Shown here piece after piece: positions 52,631 to 61,719 of a stretch of DNA of 64,000 nucleotides (positions are counted from its first letter, which is position 1; the number at the start of each line of letters is the position of its first letter). Below the pieces are notes generated by a model that did no database searches, was not told where the DNA came from, and was given only the letters and a program-made list of their open reading frames with translations. The position numbers were made by a program, and so were the translations under genes. This stretch comes from Tisiphia sp964030975 (lineage in GTDB: Bacteria > Pseudomonadota > Alphaproteobacteria > Rickettsiales > Rickettsiaceae): positions 682,001 to 746,000 of the forward strand of contig NZ_CAXIQH010000001.1 in the NCBI RefSeq assembly GCF_964030975.1, read 5' to 3'.

Positions 52631-52703
52631 CAGGAATTATTGAACGGGATGATTTATAAAATTATTTTCTATAATTTTTAAAGTTCTTGAGATTTTTTAC
52701 ATA

Positions 52704-52737
52704 TTGACAATCTAAAGTAAGTTATGATAACTTACTT
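52704..52737 (+). promoter_or_regulatory. VapBC promoter and operator palindrome
   Basis: TTGACA at 52704-52709 is followed by a perfect 11-bp inverted repeat, AAGTAAGTTAT g ATAACTTACTT (52715-52737), spanning the expected spacer and -10 region. AbrB-fold antitoxins such as VapB bind palindromes of this size over their own promoter. Use as the VapBC operator is inferred from position and symmetry. Confidence 0.6.
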
Positions 52738-52771
52738 ATCAGATACATTTATTATTTAAGTGTTTATGTTT

Positions 52772-53029
52772 ATGAGTGCGAAGGCAATTTTATCTTCAAA
52801 AGGTCAATTAGTAATTCCTAAGACATTAAGAACCAAGTTAGGGTTACATTCTGGCTCAGAGCTGGTAATCAATATAAAAAACGATGATAGTTTAGAAATT
52901 TTTTCTGTAAAGAAAAGTATTACCAGCTTTTTTGGTATGGGTAAAAGTAAAACTCAAGAGGAACCGATGTCTATTGAGGATATAGATGATGCAATTAGTA
53001 AAGCGATAGCTGAAAATGATAGGAGTTGA
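52772..53029 (+). CDS. vapB: AbrB/MazE-fold antitoxin (VapB type)
   Basis: About 85 aa from ATG 52772 (other in-frame starts at 52760 and 52766). The N-terminal SpoVT/AbrB swapped-hairpin domain reads AKAILSSKGQLVIPKTLRTKLGLHSGSELVI, and the C-terminal acidic tail should inhibit VapC. The coding end overlaps vapC by 14 bases. It follows the operator at 52715-52737. Confidence 0.88.
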   Translation: MSAKAILSSKGQLVIPKTLRTKLGLHSGSELVINIKNDDSLEIFSVKKSITSFFGMGKSKTQEEPMSIEDIDDAISKAIAENDRS

Positions 53030-53396
53030 CACCAATGTACTAGTTAAAGCCTACTTACAGGATGAGCAGGAGCTGGCAAAAGAAGCTCAAGTGTTTCTTT
53101 TAAAAATTACTCAGAAAAATTCTTTATTTATTTCTTCTTACGCTATTTTAGAATTTGCATGGGTTTTGAAAGTAAAAGGATTCTCTAGAGATAAGATATA
53201 TCAAGCAATAATAACATTAACTGATTCAACTGGTATCGTTATAGGTCACAGAGAAGTAGTACTAGAAGCATTAGAAAAGTACGTAACCGGCAAAGCTGAT
53301 TTTGGAGATTATATGATTTTAGTAGAAGGCGAACAAAATAAAAGTCATAAAATAAAAACCTTTGATAAACAACTTCAAAAAGAATTAATCTATTAG
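53016..53396 (+). CDS. vapC: PIN-domain ribonuclease toxin (VapC)
   Basis: The 126 aa form one PIN domain. The acidic active-site residues are in place: D5 (IGVDTNVLV), E46 (YAILEFAWVL), D95/D98 (KADFGDYM) and D117 (IKTFDKQL). VapC toxins cleave initiator tRNA, other tRNAs or rRNA. It overlaps vapB, as usual for the module. Confidence 0.92.
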   Translation: MIGVDTNVLVKAYLQDEQELAKEAQVFLLKITQKNSLFISSYAILEFAWVLKVKGFSRDKIYQAIITLTDSTGIVIGHREVVLEALEKYVTGKADFGDYMILVEGEQNKSHKIKTFDKQLQKELIY

Positions 53397-53409
53397 ATGT
53401 AGGATTAAT

Positions 53410-53844
53410 ATGACTATACTTAGTAACTTAGAAAAACCTCGTTGGTTATATCGTTTTGACAATTTCAAATGTGCTTTTGCTTTATTACGTGAAGCTATAT
53501 ATATAATGCGAGAGCGTAAGGTAAGTCAGTTAGAACAAGAAGGAATTATTCAACGGTTCGAATATACATGGGAATTGACATGGAAAGTACTTAAAGATTA
53601 TCTGGAATATAAAGGTGTTATACTGGAAACCATTACTCCAGCTGCTGTAATTAAAGCCTCAATAGCTGCTAACTTAATCAAGAATGGTGAAATATGGATG
53701 GATGCTCTAGATTCTCGTAATAAAATGTCACATACCTATGACTTCAAAAAATTTGAGAAGATTATTATAGATATTGAAAAAAATTATTATCCTGAATTAG
53801 AGAACATGAATCTAAAAATGTTAGAATTTGCAGCAGAGATGTAG
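53410..53844 (+). CDS. hepT: HepT-type HEPN toxin (HI0074 family)
   Basis: A 144-aa all-helical HEPN protein of the nucleotidyltransferase-substrate-binding family. The Rx4-6H catalytic motif with trailing Tyr is R103-N-K-M-S-H108-T-Y110, the Rx4HxY form found in HepT RNase toxins. The ELTWKVLKDYLEYKG helix is typical. It precedes the nucleotidyltransferase gene by 9 bases. In known HepT/MntA pairs, the antitoxin adds AMP to the HepT Tyr of this motif. Confidence 0.88.
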   Translation: MTILSNLEKPRWLYRFDNFKCAFALLREAIYIMRERKVSQLEQEGIIQRFEYTWELTWKVLKDYLEYKGVILETITPAAVIKASIAANLIKNGEIWMDALDSRNKMSHTYDFKKFEKIIIDIEKNYYPELENMNLKMLEFAAEM

Positions 53845-53853
53845 AAGGTAAAT

Positions 53854-54201
53854 ATGTTTAACCATGGATTAAGCACAAAACAATTAAATACACTGCGTAG
53901 TATTTTGTTGCCCTTCTCAGAAAAAATAGATCGTGTTGGTTTATTTGGTTCACGTGCTACTGGTCTTTACCGTTCCAACTCCGATATTGACCTAGTAATT
54001 TATGGCTCACTTGATGAGAAGACCATGGATCGTATATTTACGCTACTTAATGACAGTAATTTACCGATCAAAATAGACTTGCAAGTTTATGATTTAATTA
54101 CCTATTTGCCTCTTAAGGATCATATCGATAATAATATGTTGTTGTTGTTTACACATGATCAGTTTACAGATGAAGCTCAACATTTTCCTTATAATAATTA
54201 A
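53854..54201 (+). CDS. mntA: MntA-type minimal nucleotidyltransferase antitoxin
   Basis: The 115 aa match a minimal nucleotidyltransferase (HI0073/MNT). The motif GSx10DxD is exact: G32-S33, then ten residues, D44-I-D46 (GSRATGLYRSNSDIDLV). The third acidic residue is probably in IKIDLQVYD. MntA antitoxins inactivate HepT by AMP addition to its active-site Tyr. Third toxin-antitoxin pair in a row. Confidence 0.88.
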   Translation: MFNHGLSTKQLNTLRSILLPFSEKIDRVGLFGSRATGLYRSNSDIDLVIYGSLDEKTMDRIFTLLNDSNLPIKIDLQVYDLITYLPLKDHIDNNMLLLFTHDQFTDEAQHFPYNN

Positions 54202-54803
54202 ATTATTTCTTATTAATTGGCCCACCGTAACGGAACGTGTGAAAAGCGAAATGTGTGGCTATATCCATTATAGTGATAGGCTTTATAGAGGAGGCTATTT
54301 TTTGCAAACCTATCTTCTTATTGAAAGCACTATTTCTCTGTAACCCTAATAACTTTCAGTGTTAAATAAATTGATATCTTTATTTTCTTGAGCAAAAGAC
54401 TAGCTCTAAATTTAATATTTTTCACAGTAAAAAGGTGAGCGTTCACGGTTTTTCAGTTTACCATGATTTCTGATATTTTTAGTACAAATTCTTTATAGGA
54501 AAATCTACTATTACTTGAAAAGTTTACAATTAAAAGGTGTATAGGGGGTTCTTTGCGGGAAGGTACGAATTTTCTCGCAAGGGGTCTTTAAGGCTTTACT
54601 TATACTACTTACAGAGGAGCAGTTAATTATAAATTAATGGGGTGATTCAGCCTTGCCCCCCCCTTAGATCAAGGAATTCTGTCTTAAGGCAATTTTCATA
54701 TTTACTTTTTTTGTACCAAAACTAATGCCAAATAATAAGTTCCTTACACATCTTTGGCGGGGTGTTAGGGAACGTGCGATTCTTTGTACCATAATAATGA
54801 TTA
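54202..54803. other. Gene-free stretch left of the IS66 composite
   Basis: No gene recognised. Around 54540-54600 are G-rich segments (TATAGGGGGTTCTTTGCGGG) unlike the flanking sequence, and around 54640-54660 a run of C. They may be decayed mobile DNA. The last eight bases (AATGATTA, 54796-54803) are the left target duplication of the IS66 composite. Confidence 0.6.
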
Positions 54804-54975
54804 GTATACTTGCAGCAAAACTGCATAACTCTATTAAATTTTTTTGGTAGTATGAATTTATTTTATAAATTTGGGTTCCTACTATGCAAATATCACCGAT
54901 TAGTAAAAAAACTGGTTGAAAAACTATCAGTTATACTATAACATTTCAATTATTAAACGTAATGAATGAATCAAA

Positions 54976-56621
54976 ATGAAAAAGCCAAAAGTAGCGACCT
55001 TAAGTGCTGAGGAACGAGAAGAACTAATACAACATATTAAGGCAAGTTCATTAACAGGAGATGATCAGCAAGCGGTGATAGAACTTGTGAAATTTTGTAA
55101 CGAACTAATAGACAAGCTAGCATCATCAAACATCAGTATAAATAAGCTTAAGGAGATGATGATTGGTTTTAAGGCAGATAACAAAAAAAAGATAGTTCAG
55201 ATTCATTAAAAGAACCACCGAGTGAATCTGATAATAAGAATGGTGGTAATGAAGAAGAGTACGATGAGTCCAAGAAGAGAGATCGCAGTAATTGGCAAGG
55301 TAAATATGGATTTGATGATTATCAGGATGCGAATACCAGCTATTTATCTCCTGAGAATTTTTGTAGTGGTGATAGCTGTCCTCACTGTGATAATGGTAAA
55401 CTCTATAATAGTGAAGCTAGAAAATTGCTACAATTTACAGGTAATGCTCCAATTACAGTCAACAGATATGTAAAGAAAACGTTACGCTGTAATGCTTGCG
55501 ATTATACAGTTATGAACAATAAGAATATCAACAAATGGACAAATAGTAGCAAAAGTGCAATAGTGTTACAAAAGACCTACGGTACTCCCTTCTATCGTTT
55601 ATCTAGGTTGCAAAGTTTAAGCGGGGTTCCTGTATCATATAGCACTCTGTGGCAACAATATTTAGATGTTTGGCAAGAAGATGGTGGAGCTGAAATTTAC
55701 AGGGTATTATTAGAAATGGCTGCCGAATGTAGTTCACTGAACCTTGATGATACTAGAGCCAGGATTTTAGAAATTACTGTAGCCAATAAAAAATTACGAG
55801 CTCAAAATAAGAAAGGACGCAGTTGTTATACCACTACTATATGTGCTAAGACTGCCAATAATGAGGTGATAGTTTTATATTTTACCGGTAATAAGCATGG
55901 CGGGGAAAATATTGGTAACGTACTAAAGAATCGTAAGAATAGGACTGATTCTATTCATTTAATGACTGATGCAAGTAACAATAATAACCCGGTATTATCA
56001 GAAGCAGATAAAGAATTACTGGCAATAATAGTGATGATCAATTGTTTGTCACATGGGCAGAGAAAATTTACAGAGAATGAACCATATTACCCTGAAGAAT
56101 GCGGATATTTTCTCAAACAGACTGGTGGGATTTACCATAATGAACATCAATGTAAAGAGATGAGCCTTGAGGAAAAGCTGAAGTACCATCAGGAACATAG
56201 CAGTAAATATATAGAAAACATATATAACAAAATAGACGAATTATTTAACGACAAGAAAGTTGAGCCTAATAGTAGGTTTGGGCAAGCTATGAAATATTGG
56301 TTAAATAATAAAGAAGGTTTGACGCAATTTTTGAAAATTCCAGTTAGCAGTCTTGATAATAATTGGGCTGAGAGGTCACTACGTACCATTATTTTACAAA
56401 GGAAGAATTCATTATTCTTTAAAACAATCAATAGTGCTGAGATACATAGTGGTCTGTATAGTATAGTAAAGACTTGTAGTGAGAACGAGATCAATGCCTT
56501 TAAATATTTAAATTGGCTGCAAGAGCAGAGCAGCAAAGCAAAGAAGCATCCTACGAATTATACGCCTTTTGCCTATGCAAGATATATAAATAATACGGAA
56601 TTAATCAAGACAGCAGCTTAA
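54976..56621 (+). CDS. IS66 transposase (TnpC), copy 1, via -1 frameshift
   Basis: Two phases joined by a -1 shift give 548 aa. The first 78 codons (54976-55209) are a helical domain like the IS66 leader region. At A-AAA-AAG (A run 55183-55190) a -1 shift continues as KKKDSSDSLKEPPSE into the main frame. The zinc-finger CPHC...CNAC lies near residue 140. The DDE-type core follows: D in LNLDDTRARI, D in MTDASNNNNP and E in DNNWAERSLR. The identical A run in copy 2 suggests programmed frameshifting, as in IS630, rather than decay. It differs from copy 2 at a handful of residues (for example YST/HSS, EDGG/EGGG). Confidence 0.85.
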
Positions 56622-56909
56622 ATGACAGGAAGCCAATCATTGGAGAGTTTGGCAGAACTAGGATCACCATTATGAATAAGAATGTGTAAGGTTCTATAGC
56701 AAATTTGATAAGATGAATTATCAGATGGGGAAAGTTTGTATACTTGCAGCAAAACTGCATAACTCTATTAAATTTTTTTGGTAGTATGAATTTATTTTAT
56801 AAATTTGGGTTCCTACTATGCAAATATCACCGATTAGTAAAAAAACTGGTTGAAAAACTATCAGTTATACTATAACATTTCAATTATTAAACGTAATGAA
56901 TGAATCAAA

Positions 56910-58555
56910 ATGAAAAAGCCAAAAGTAGCGACCTTAAGTGCTGAGGAACGAGAAGAACTAATACAACATATTAAGGCAAGTTCATTAACAGGAGATGATC
57001 AGCAAGCGGTGATAGAACTTGTGAAATTTTGTAACGAACTAATAGACAAGCTAGCATCATCAAACATCAGTATAAATAAGCTTAAGGAGATGATGATTGG
57101 TTTTAAGGCAGATAACAAAAAAAAGATAGTTCAGATTCATTAAAAGAACCACCGAGTGAATCTGATAATAAGAATGGTGGTAATGAAGAAGAGTACGATG
57201 AGTCCAAGAAGAGAGATCGCAGTAATTGGCAAGGTAAATATGGATTTGATGATTATCAGGATGCGAATACCAGCTATTTATCTCCTGAGAATTTTTGTAG
57301 TGGTGATAGCTGTCCTCACTGTGATAATGGTAAACTCTATAATAGTGAAGCTAGAAAATTGCTACAATTTACAGGTAATGCTCCAATTACAGTCAACAGA
57401 TATGTAAAGAAAACGTTACGCTGTAATGCTTGCGATTATACAGTTATGAACAATAAAAATATCAACAAATGGACAAATAGTAGCAAAAGTGCAATAGTGT
57501 TACAAAAGACCTACGGTACTCCCTTCTATCGTTTATCTAGGTTGCAAAGTTTAAGCGGGGTTCCTGTATCCCATAGCTCGTTGTGGCAACAATATTTAGA
57601 TGTTTGGCAAGAAGGTGGTGGAGCTGAAATTTACAGGGTATTATTGGAAATGGCTGCCGAATGTAGTTCACTGAACCTTGATGATACTAGAGCCAGGATT
57701 TTAGAAATTACTGTAGCCAATAAAAAATTACGTACTCAAAATAAGAAAGGACGCAGCTGTTATACCACTACTATATGTGCTAAAACTACAAATAATGAGG
57801 TGATAGTTTTATATTTTACCGGTAATAAGCATGGCGGGGAAAATATTGGTAACGTACTAAAGAATCGTAAGAATAGGACTGATTCTATTCATTTAATGAC
57901 TGATGCAAGTAACAATAATAACCCGGTATTATCAGAAGCAGATAAAGAATTACTGGCAATAATAGTGATGATCAATTGTTTGTCACATGGGCAGAGAAAA
58001 TTTACAGAGAATGAACCATATTACCCTGAAGAATGCGGATATTTTCTCAAACAGACTGGTGGGATTTACCATAATGAACATCAATGTAAAGAGATGAGCC
58101 TTGAGGAAAAGCTGAAGTACCATCAGGAACATAGCAGTAAATATATAGAAAACATATATAACAAAATAGACGAATTATTTAACGACAAGAAAGTTGAGCC
58201 TAATAGTAGGTTTGGGCAAGCTATGAAATATTGGTTAAATAATAAAGAAGGTTTGACGCAATTTTTGAAAATTCCAGTTAGCAGTCTTGATAATAATTGG
58301 GCTGAGAGGTCACTACGTACCATTATTTTACAAAGGAAGAATTCATTATTCTTTAAAACAATCAATAGTGCTGAGATACATAGTGGTCTGTATAGTATAG
58401 TAAAGACTTGTAGTGAGAACGAGATCAATGCCTTTAAATATTTAAATTGGCTGCAAGAGCAGAGCAGCAAAGCAAAGAAGCATCCTACGAATTATACGCC
58501 TTTTGCCTATGCAAGATATATAAATAATACGGAATTAATCGAGACGGCAGCTTAA
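56910..58555 (+). CDS. IS66 transposase (TnpC), copy 2, via -1 frameshift
   Basis: Same structure as copy 1; the A run is 57117-57124. All three acidic catalytic residues are intact. It is followed within the element by tnpB on the opposite strand; the two stop codons overlap by a few bases. In standard IS66 elements tnpA, tnpB and tnpC lie in one direction, so this convergent order is unusual. Confidence 0.85.
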
Positions 58556-58905
58556 ATGACAGGAAGCCAATCATTAGAGAGTTTGGCAGAACTAGGATCA
58601 CCATTATGAATAAGAATGTGTAAGGTTCTATAACAAATCTGATAAGATGAATTATCAGATGGGGAAAGTTTTGCCGTAAATTTACCTTTGGATAGGCGTT
58701 TAGAGCATAACCAAAAGCCTTGACCATCAAAGGACAAAATTTTAATGGCAGTTCTGTTTTTATTATAGAATAAAAACAAGGAACCATTAAGAGGGTTGGA
58801 AGAAAGTTTTTGTCTGCAAACAGCTATTAAACCATCGATACCCTTACGAAAGTCGATGGCAATAGTGGCAACAAAAATAACTGACTGAGGGGTTAGTTGC
58901 AGCAT
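58552..58905 (-). CDS. IS66 accessory protein TnpB
   Basis: The 117 aa show the TnpB (IS66 Orf2) pattern: FVATIAIDFRKGIDGLIAVC, NPLNGSLFLFYNKNRTAIKILSFDGQGFWLCSKRLSKGKF. It is needed for transposition but its biochemical role is unclear. The start overlaps the tnpA end by 13 bases. A truncated 3' portion of a second tnpB lies at 56618-56737, cut by the left end of copy 2. The C-terminal tail (SYQICYRTLHILIHNGDPSS) is an extension past the normal TnpB end. Confidence 0.85.
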   Translation of the reverse strand: MLQLTPQSVIFVATIAIDFRKGIDGLIAVCRQKLSSNPLNGSLFLFYNKNRTAIKILSFDGQGFWLCSKRLSKGKFTAKLSPSDNSSYQICYRTLHILIHNGDPSSAKLSNDWLPVI

Positions 58906-59118
58906 AGAAATGTCTGAATTATGATTTTTGGATCCAATGTTTGGATAATAAGCTTGGTACCATTTGGTTTAATAATGTGGCAAGTGTAGTAATTTTGTTT
59001 GGGAGTAGCCACAGGATCAGTATCTATAGAATTTACTAGTTGAAATGGAAGGAAATTAATATCTTGTTGCAGTTTTGCTGCAAGTATACGTTGAATTGAA
59101 CTAATTATTGTTTTATTA

Positions 59119-60075
59119 TAGCACTTAACATATAGGTTCATACATTATTTTAAACGTTCTACAACTTGCCTCAAATACAGAAATACCTTTATCTAATAAT
59201 TTTCTAATGTTATTTTTTATCGGAAACCAATGATGTTCAATAGGATTTAAATCAGGGGAATAAGGTGGTAAAAATTTTAGTTTGCAGCCAGCTTTTTCAA
59301 TTAATTCTTTAGCCCTTTTGGATTTATGAAAGCTTGCATTATCAGCAATGACAACCTGTCCAGGCTTTAGCTCCGGCACAAGGCAATTTTCTATATAAGC
59401 TTCAAATACCTTACTATCACAGCTCCCAGTAAAGACTAGTGATGCGATTAAACTATTCTGATTTAACGCACCAATAAAACTTGTTCTTTCACTACGTTTT
59501 CCCGATTTACTCCCATTACAACGACTTCCTTTCATTGACCATCCATATTCATATGATTCATTATCATTTATGCCCGCTTCATCAAGATAAACACGTCTCT
59601 CTATCGGCACTTTTTCTAATTCACTGAGAAAATCTTGTCGCTTTCCTTCATCTCTTTCTTTATACGCATATGTCTTTTTTTTCGAGTAATGTTGAGTTTC
59701 TTTAAAGCTCGGCTGATAGTCATTATACTTGCAACATTATCTAATTCTTTTGCTATTTCTGTAAGCGTTAACGAGTTACCCTTTTCTACTAAATGACGCA
59801 ACTCCGATAAATCAGGGATTTTATGACCATATCCTTTCTGGTATCCCTCCTTTGACTTTATATCTCCAGTTTGTTTCTTTAATCTAATCCAATCATAGAT
59901 TATTGACCGACTAATTTTAAAGGTTTCGCATGTAAGTGCTACTTTCTTATATTTCTCATAATGTTCTATAACTCTAGAACGTAAATCGTAACTGTAGGGG
60001 GATGCCATATTTCTATTATATAATTTTTTTATTATTTATCATTATAACTTATTTGAATCCATATGTTAAGTGCTA
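59119..60075 (-). mobile_element. IS630-family insertion sequence, copy 2 (957 bp)
   Basis: Ends TAGCACTTAACATATA...TATGTTAAGTGCTA, with TA duplicated at 59117-59118 and 60076-60077. The encoded protein differs from copy 1 at one visible position (GHKI instead of GHKT), indicating recent transposition. It is inserted in tnpA of the IS66 element. Confidence 0.95.
59125..60008 (-). CDS. IS630 transposase, made by -1 frameshift (copy 2)
   Basis: Same two-phase organisation as the copy at 25810-26693: helix-turn-helix phase 60008-59616 and DDE phase ending at 59125, with the A-AAA-AAG slippery site opposite the T run 59675-59682. D (YLDEAGI), D (VIADNASFH) and E (NPIEHHW) are intact, so this copy could still transpose. 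Confidence 0.92.
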
Positions 60076-60351
60076 TAATATTGAGATGTTTGGCTATATC
60101 TTTGCAAGAATAGTGATGGAGTAGCTGGCGAACTAATTCCTTTAGATGGTTTGGTATGGGATCAAACTTGTTAGTTTTAGTTTGACGCCAGGCTTTAAAT
60201 TGCTGAGCTACTTGCTCAATAGTAATTGATGGTATTTGCATAGTAGGAACCCAAATTTATAAAATAAATTTTATACTAACAAAAAAATTAGATAGAGTTA
60301 TGCAGTTTTGCTGCAAGTATACAATGATTACAGTATATCCCACAGGTTTCG

Positions 60352-60516
60352 TTACGGTAGACTAACGCCTGTAAGTAACAAATCCTCGTATAATAATGAA
60401 TGTGTTAGAACAGCATCTTCTTGTTCTAACCGATTACCAGTTAGATAAAAAATAAAATTCTCAATAACCTCAGGACCGCAATTATTGTATTTCTGCAGTA
60501 CTAATTCAAATTCTTA
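60352..60516 (-). pseudogene. Remnant reading frame right of the IS66 composite
   Basis: A minus-strand frame without a start encodes EFELVLQKYNNCGPEVIENF followed by IFYLTGNRLEQEDAVLTHSLLYEDLL and ends at 60352. It looks like the C-terminal remnant of a protein that I do not recognise. It lies between the element's right target duplication and the recombinase fusion gene. Confidence 0.4.
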
Positions 60517-60573
60517 TATCTTATTCCCCGTATCTTCACCAGAGTAGACCTGTAACCATGATAGCATATAGTC

Positions 60574-61533
60574 TTAGCTAGCCATTTCCTTAATTTTTCT
60601 TTTATTTAAATATTTATTCAATGACAAATAATTAGGGTACCCAAGGTACTTTGCTATTTTTCTAACAGATAAGCCCATGTGTAAAAGTTCTTTCACCTTA
60701 TCTATGTCCTTATCGAATTTACTTTTTTGTATAGTACCAACAGGCTTGCCAAGCTTTATGCCATTAGCTTTTTTTGCCTTTAATGCTTCTTTAGTCCTAA
60801 GACTTACCAAATCTCCTTCCAGTTCAGCAAATAGTGAGAAAAAAGTGACCATTACTTTAGAGTTCATATCATATCTATCATGGATGATTACTAAATTTTG
60901 TTTGATGGCAATTAATTTTATTTTAGCTTTTAATAAAGAAGCCGTTAGTCCAATAATTTCAGATGTACTTCTGCCGAGTCTACTAATCTCAGTTACAATA
61001 AGTATATCTGCACTATTTAATTTCTCTAAAAGCTCACTAATTCTTCTCTGCTTAGCTGTCTTATGAGATGACATATGAATTTCAATAAACTCATCAACCT
61101 TAAGATTATTGTTATTTGTATACGTTAAAATTTCATGTCGTTGGTTAGTAAGATCTTGTTTGTCAGTTGAAGCTCGGATATAAGAACCTAGTAAGGTAAC
61201 ATTATGATACCATGTTAATTGTGCAAGTACCTCTTGCACAAATGTAGAATCAGGATATTCCTTAGCAAATTGTCGCATATATTTAAGGTTTCGAGTGCTA
61301 AATCCTTTCATTTCAGGAAAAGCAGATATTAAATCACGACTAAGTTTGTCAATTATTTTAGCACCCCAGGCATGTTGCTCTTGACGAGTCAAAATTTCGC
61401 TACCAATATGATGATATAAAATTATCAGCTCTTTATTAACAGATTGTGCTGCTTGATAACGACTTGTAGCTACACGGGCTTTTAACTGTTCTAAAAACTC
61501 TTTATATTCTGTAGTTATAATATTTTTATCCAT
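60574..61533 (-). CDS. DUF1016 N-terminal domain fused to a serine recombinase
   Basis: The 319 aa join two unrelated modules. Residues 1-115 (EYKEFLEQLKARVATSRYQAAQSVNKELIILYHHIGSEIL ... FSTRNLKYMRQFAKEYP ... LTWYHNVTLL) match the winged-helix N-terminus of YhcG/DUF1016 nucleases; their C-terminal PD-(D/E)XK domain is missing. From residue 116 (GSYIRASTDKQDLTNQR) a resolvase/invertase domain begins with the catalytic Ser in RAST. It continues with the LIVTEISRLGRSTSEI loop, the ELEGDLVSLRTKEALKAKKANG E-helix, and a C-terminal helix-turn-helix. The fusion point falls exactly at the domain boundary. Both halves look intact. Confidence 0.85.
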   Translation of the reverse strand: MDKNIITTEYKEFLEQLKARVATSRYQAAQSVNKELIILYHHIGSEILTRQEQHAWGAKIIDKLSRDLISAFPEMKGFSTRNLKYMRQFAKEYPDSTFVQEVLAQLTWYHNVTLLGSYIRASTDKQDLTNQRHEILTYTNNNNLKVDEFIEIHMSSHKTAKQRRISELLEKLNSADILIVTEISRLGRSTSEIIGLTASLLKAKIKLIAIKQNLVIIHDRYDMNSKVMVTFFSLFAELEGDLVSLRTKEALKAKKANGIKLGKPVGTIQKSKFDKDIDKVKELLHMGLSVRKIAKYLGYPNYLSLNKYLNKRKIKEMAS

Positions 61534-61719
61534 GGTGCTTCTATTAATTTATTGATTCCCTAACTTAATTACTATAACTTCAGTTCGGGATAATGATAAC
61601 TCTTTAAAAAAATGTGGGCAAGAGTAATGTATTGAGGAATGAAAAAAAATAAGCAACCCTGCAAAAATAATGAAAATTGCTATTAGTGGAGCATAAAAAT
61701 CTGTTATATTTAGTATATA

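Larger units (their letters stand above)
58893..60241 (-). pseudogene. IS66 tnpA interrupted by IS630
   Basis: The N-terminal part (60241 to about 60078: SITIEQVAQQFKAWRQTKTNKFDPIPNHLKELVRQLLHHYSCKDIAKHLNI) and the C-terminal part (59118 to 58893: KTIISSIQRILAAKLQQDINFLPFQ...) rejoin in frame as HLNINKTIISS once IS630 and one TA are removed. tnpA was therefore intact until that insertion. The codons for RILAAKLQ contain a 22-bp exact match (59068-59089) to the element's own terminal repeat. Confidence 0.88.
54804..60322. mobile_element. IS66-family composite with partial tandem duplication and nested IS630
   Basis: The outer ends GTATACTTGCAGCAAAACTG (from 54804) and its inverse (to 60322) are flanked by the 8-bp duplication AATGATTA (54796-54803, 60323-60330); 8 bp is the IS66 signature. 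A third, direct left end begins at 56738, so 54804-56737 (left end, transposase, last part of tnpB) is a diverged tandem copy of the following unit. The order is end, tnpC(+), partial tnpB(-), end, tnpC(+), tnpB(-), tnpA(-) split by IS630, end. Confidence 0.9.

Noticed and set aside
54202..54795. Short frames left of the IS66 composite
   Set aside because: They are AT-rich, with no start context or domain; the first overlaps the mntA end in another frame.
56189..58470. 115-codon antisense frames in both IS66 transposases
   Set aside because: They are shadows of the transposase on the opposite strand, duplicated with it.
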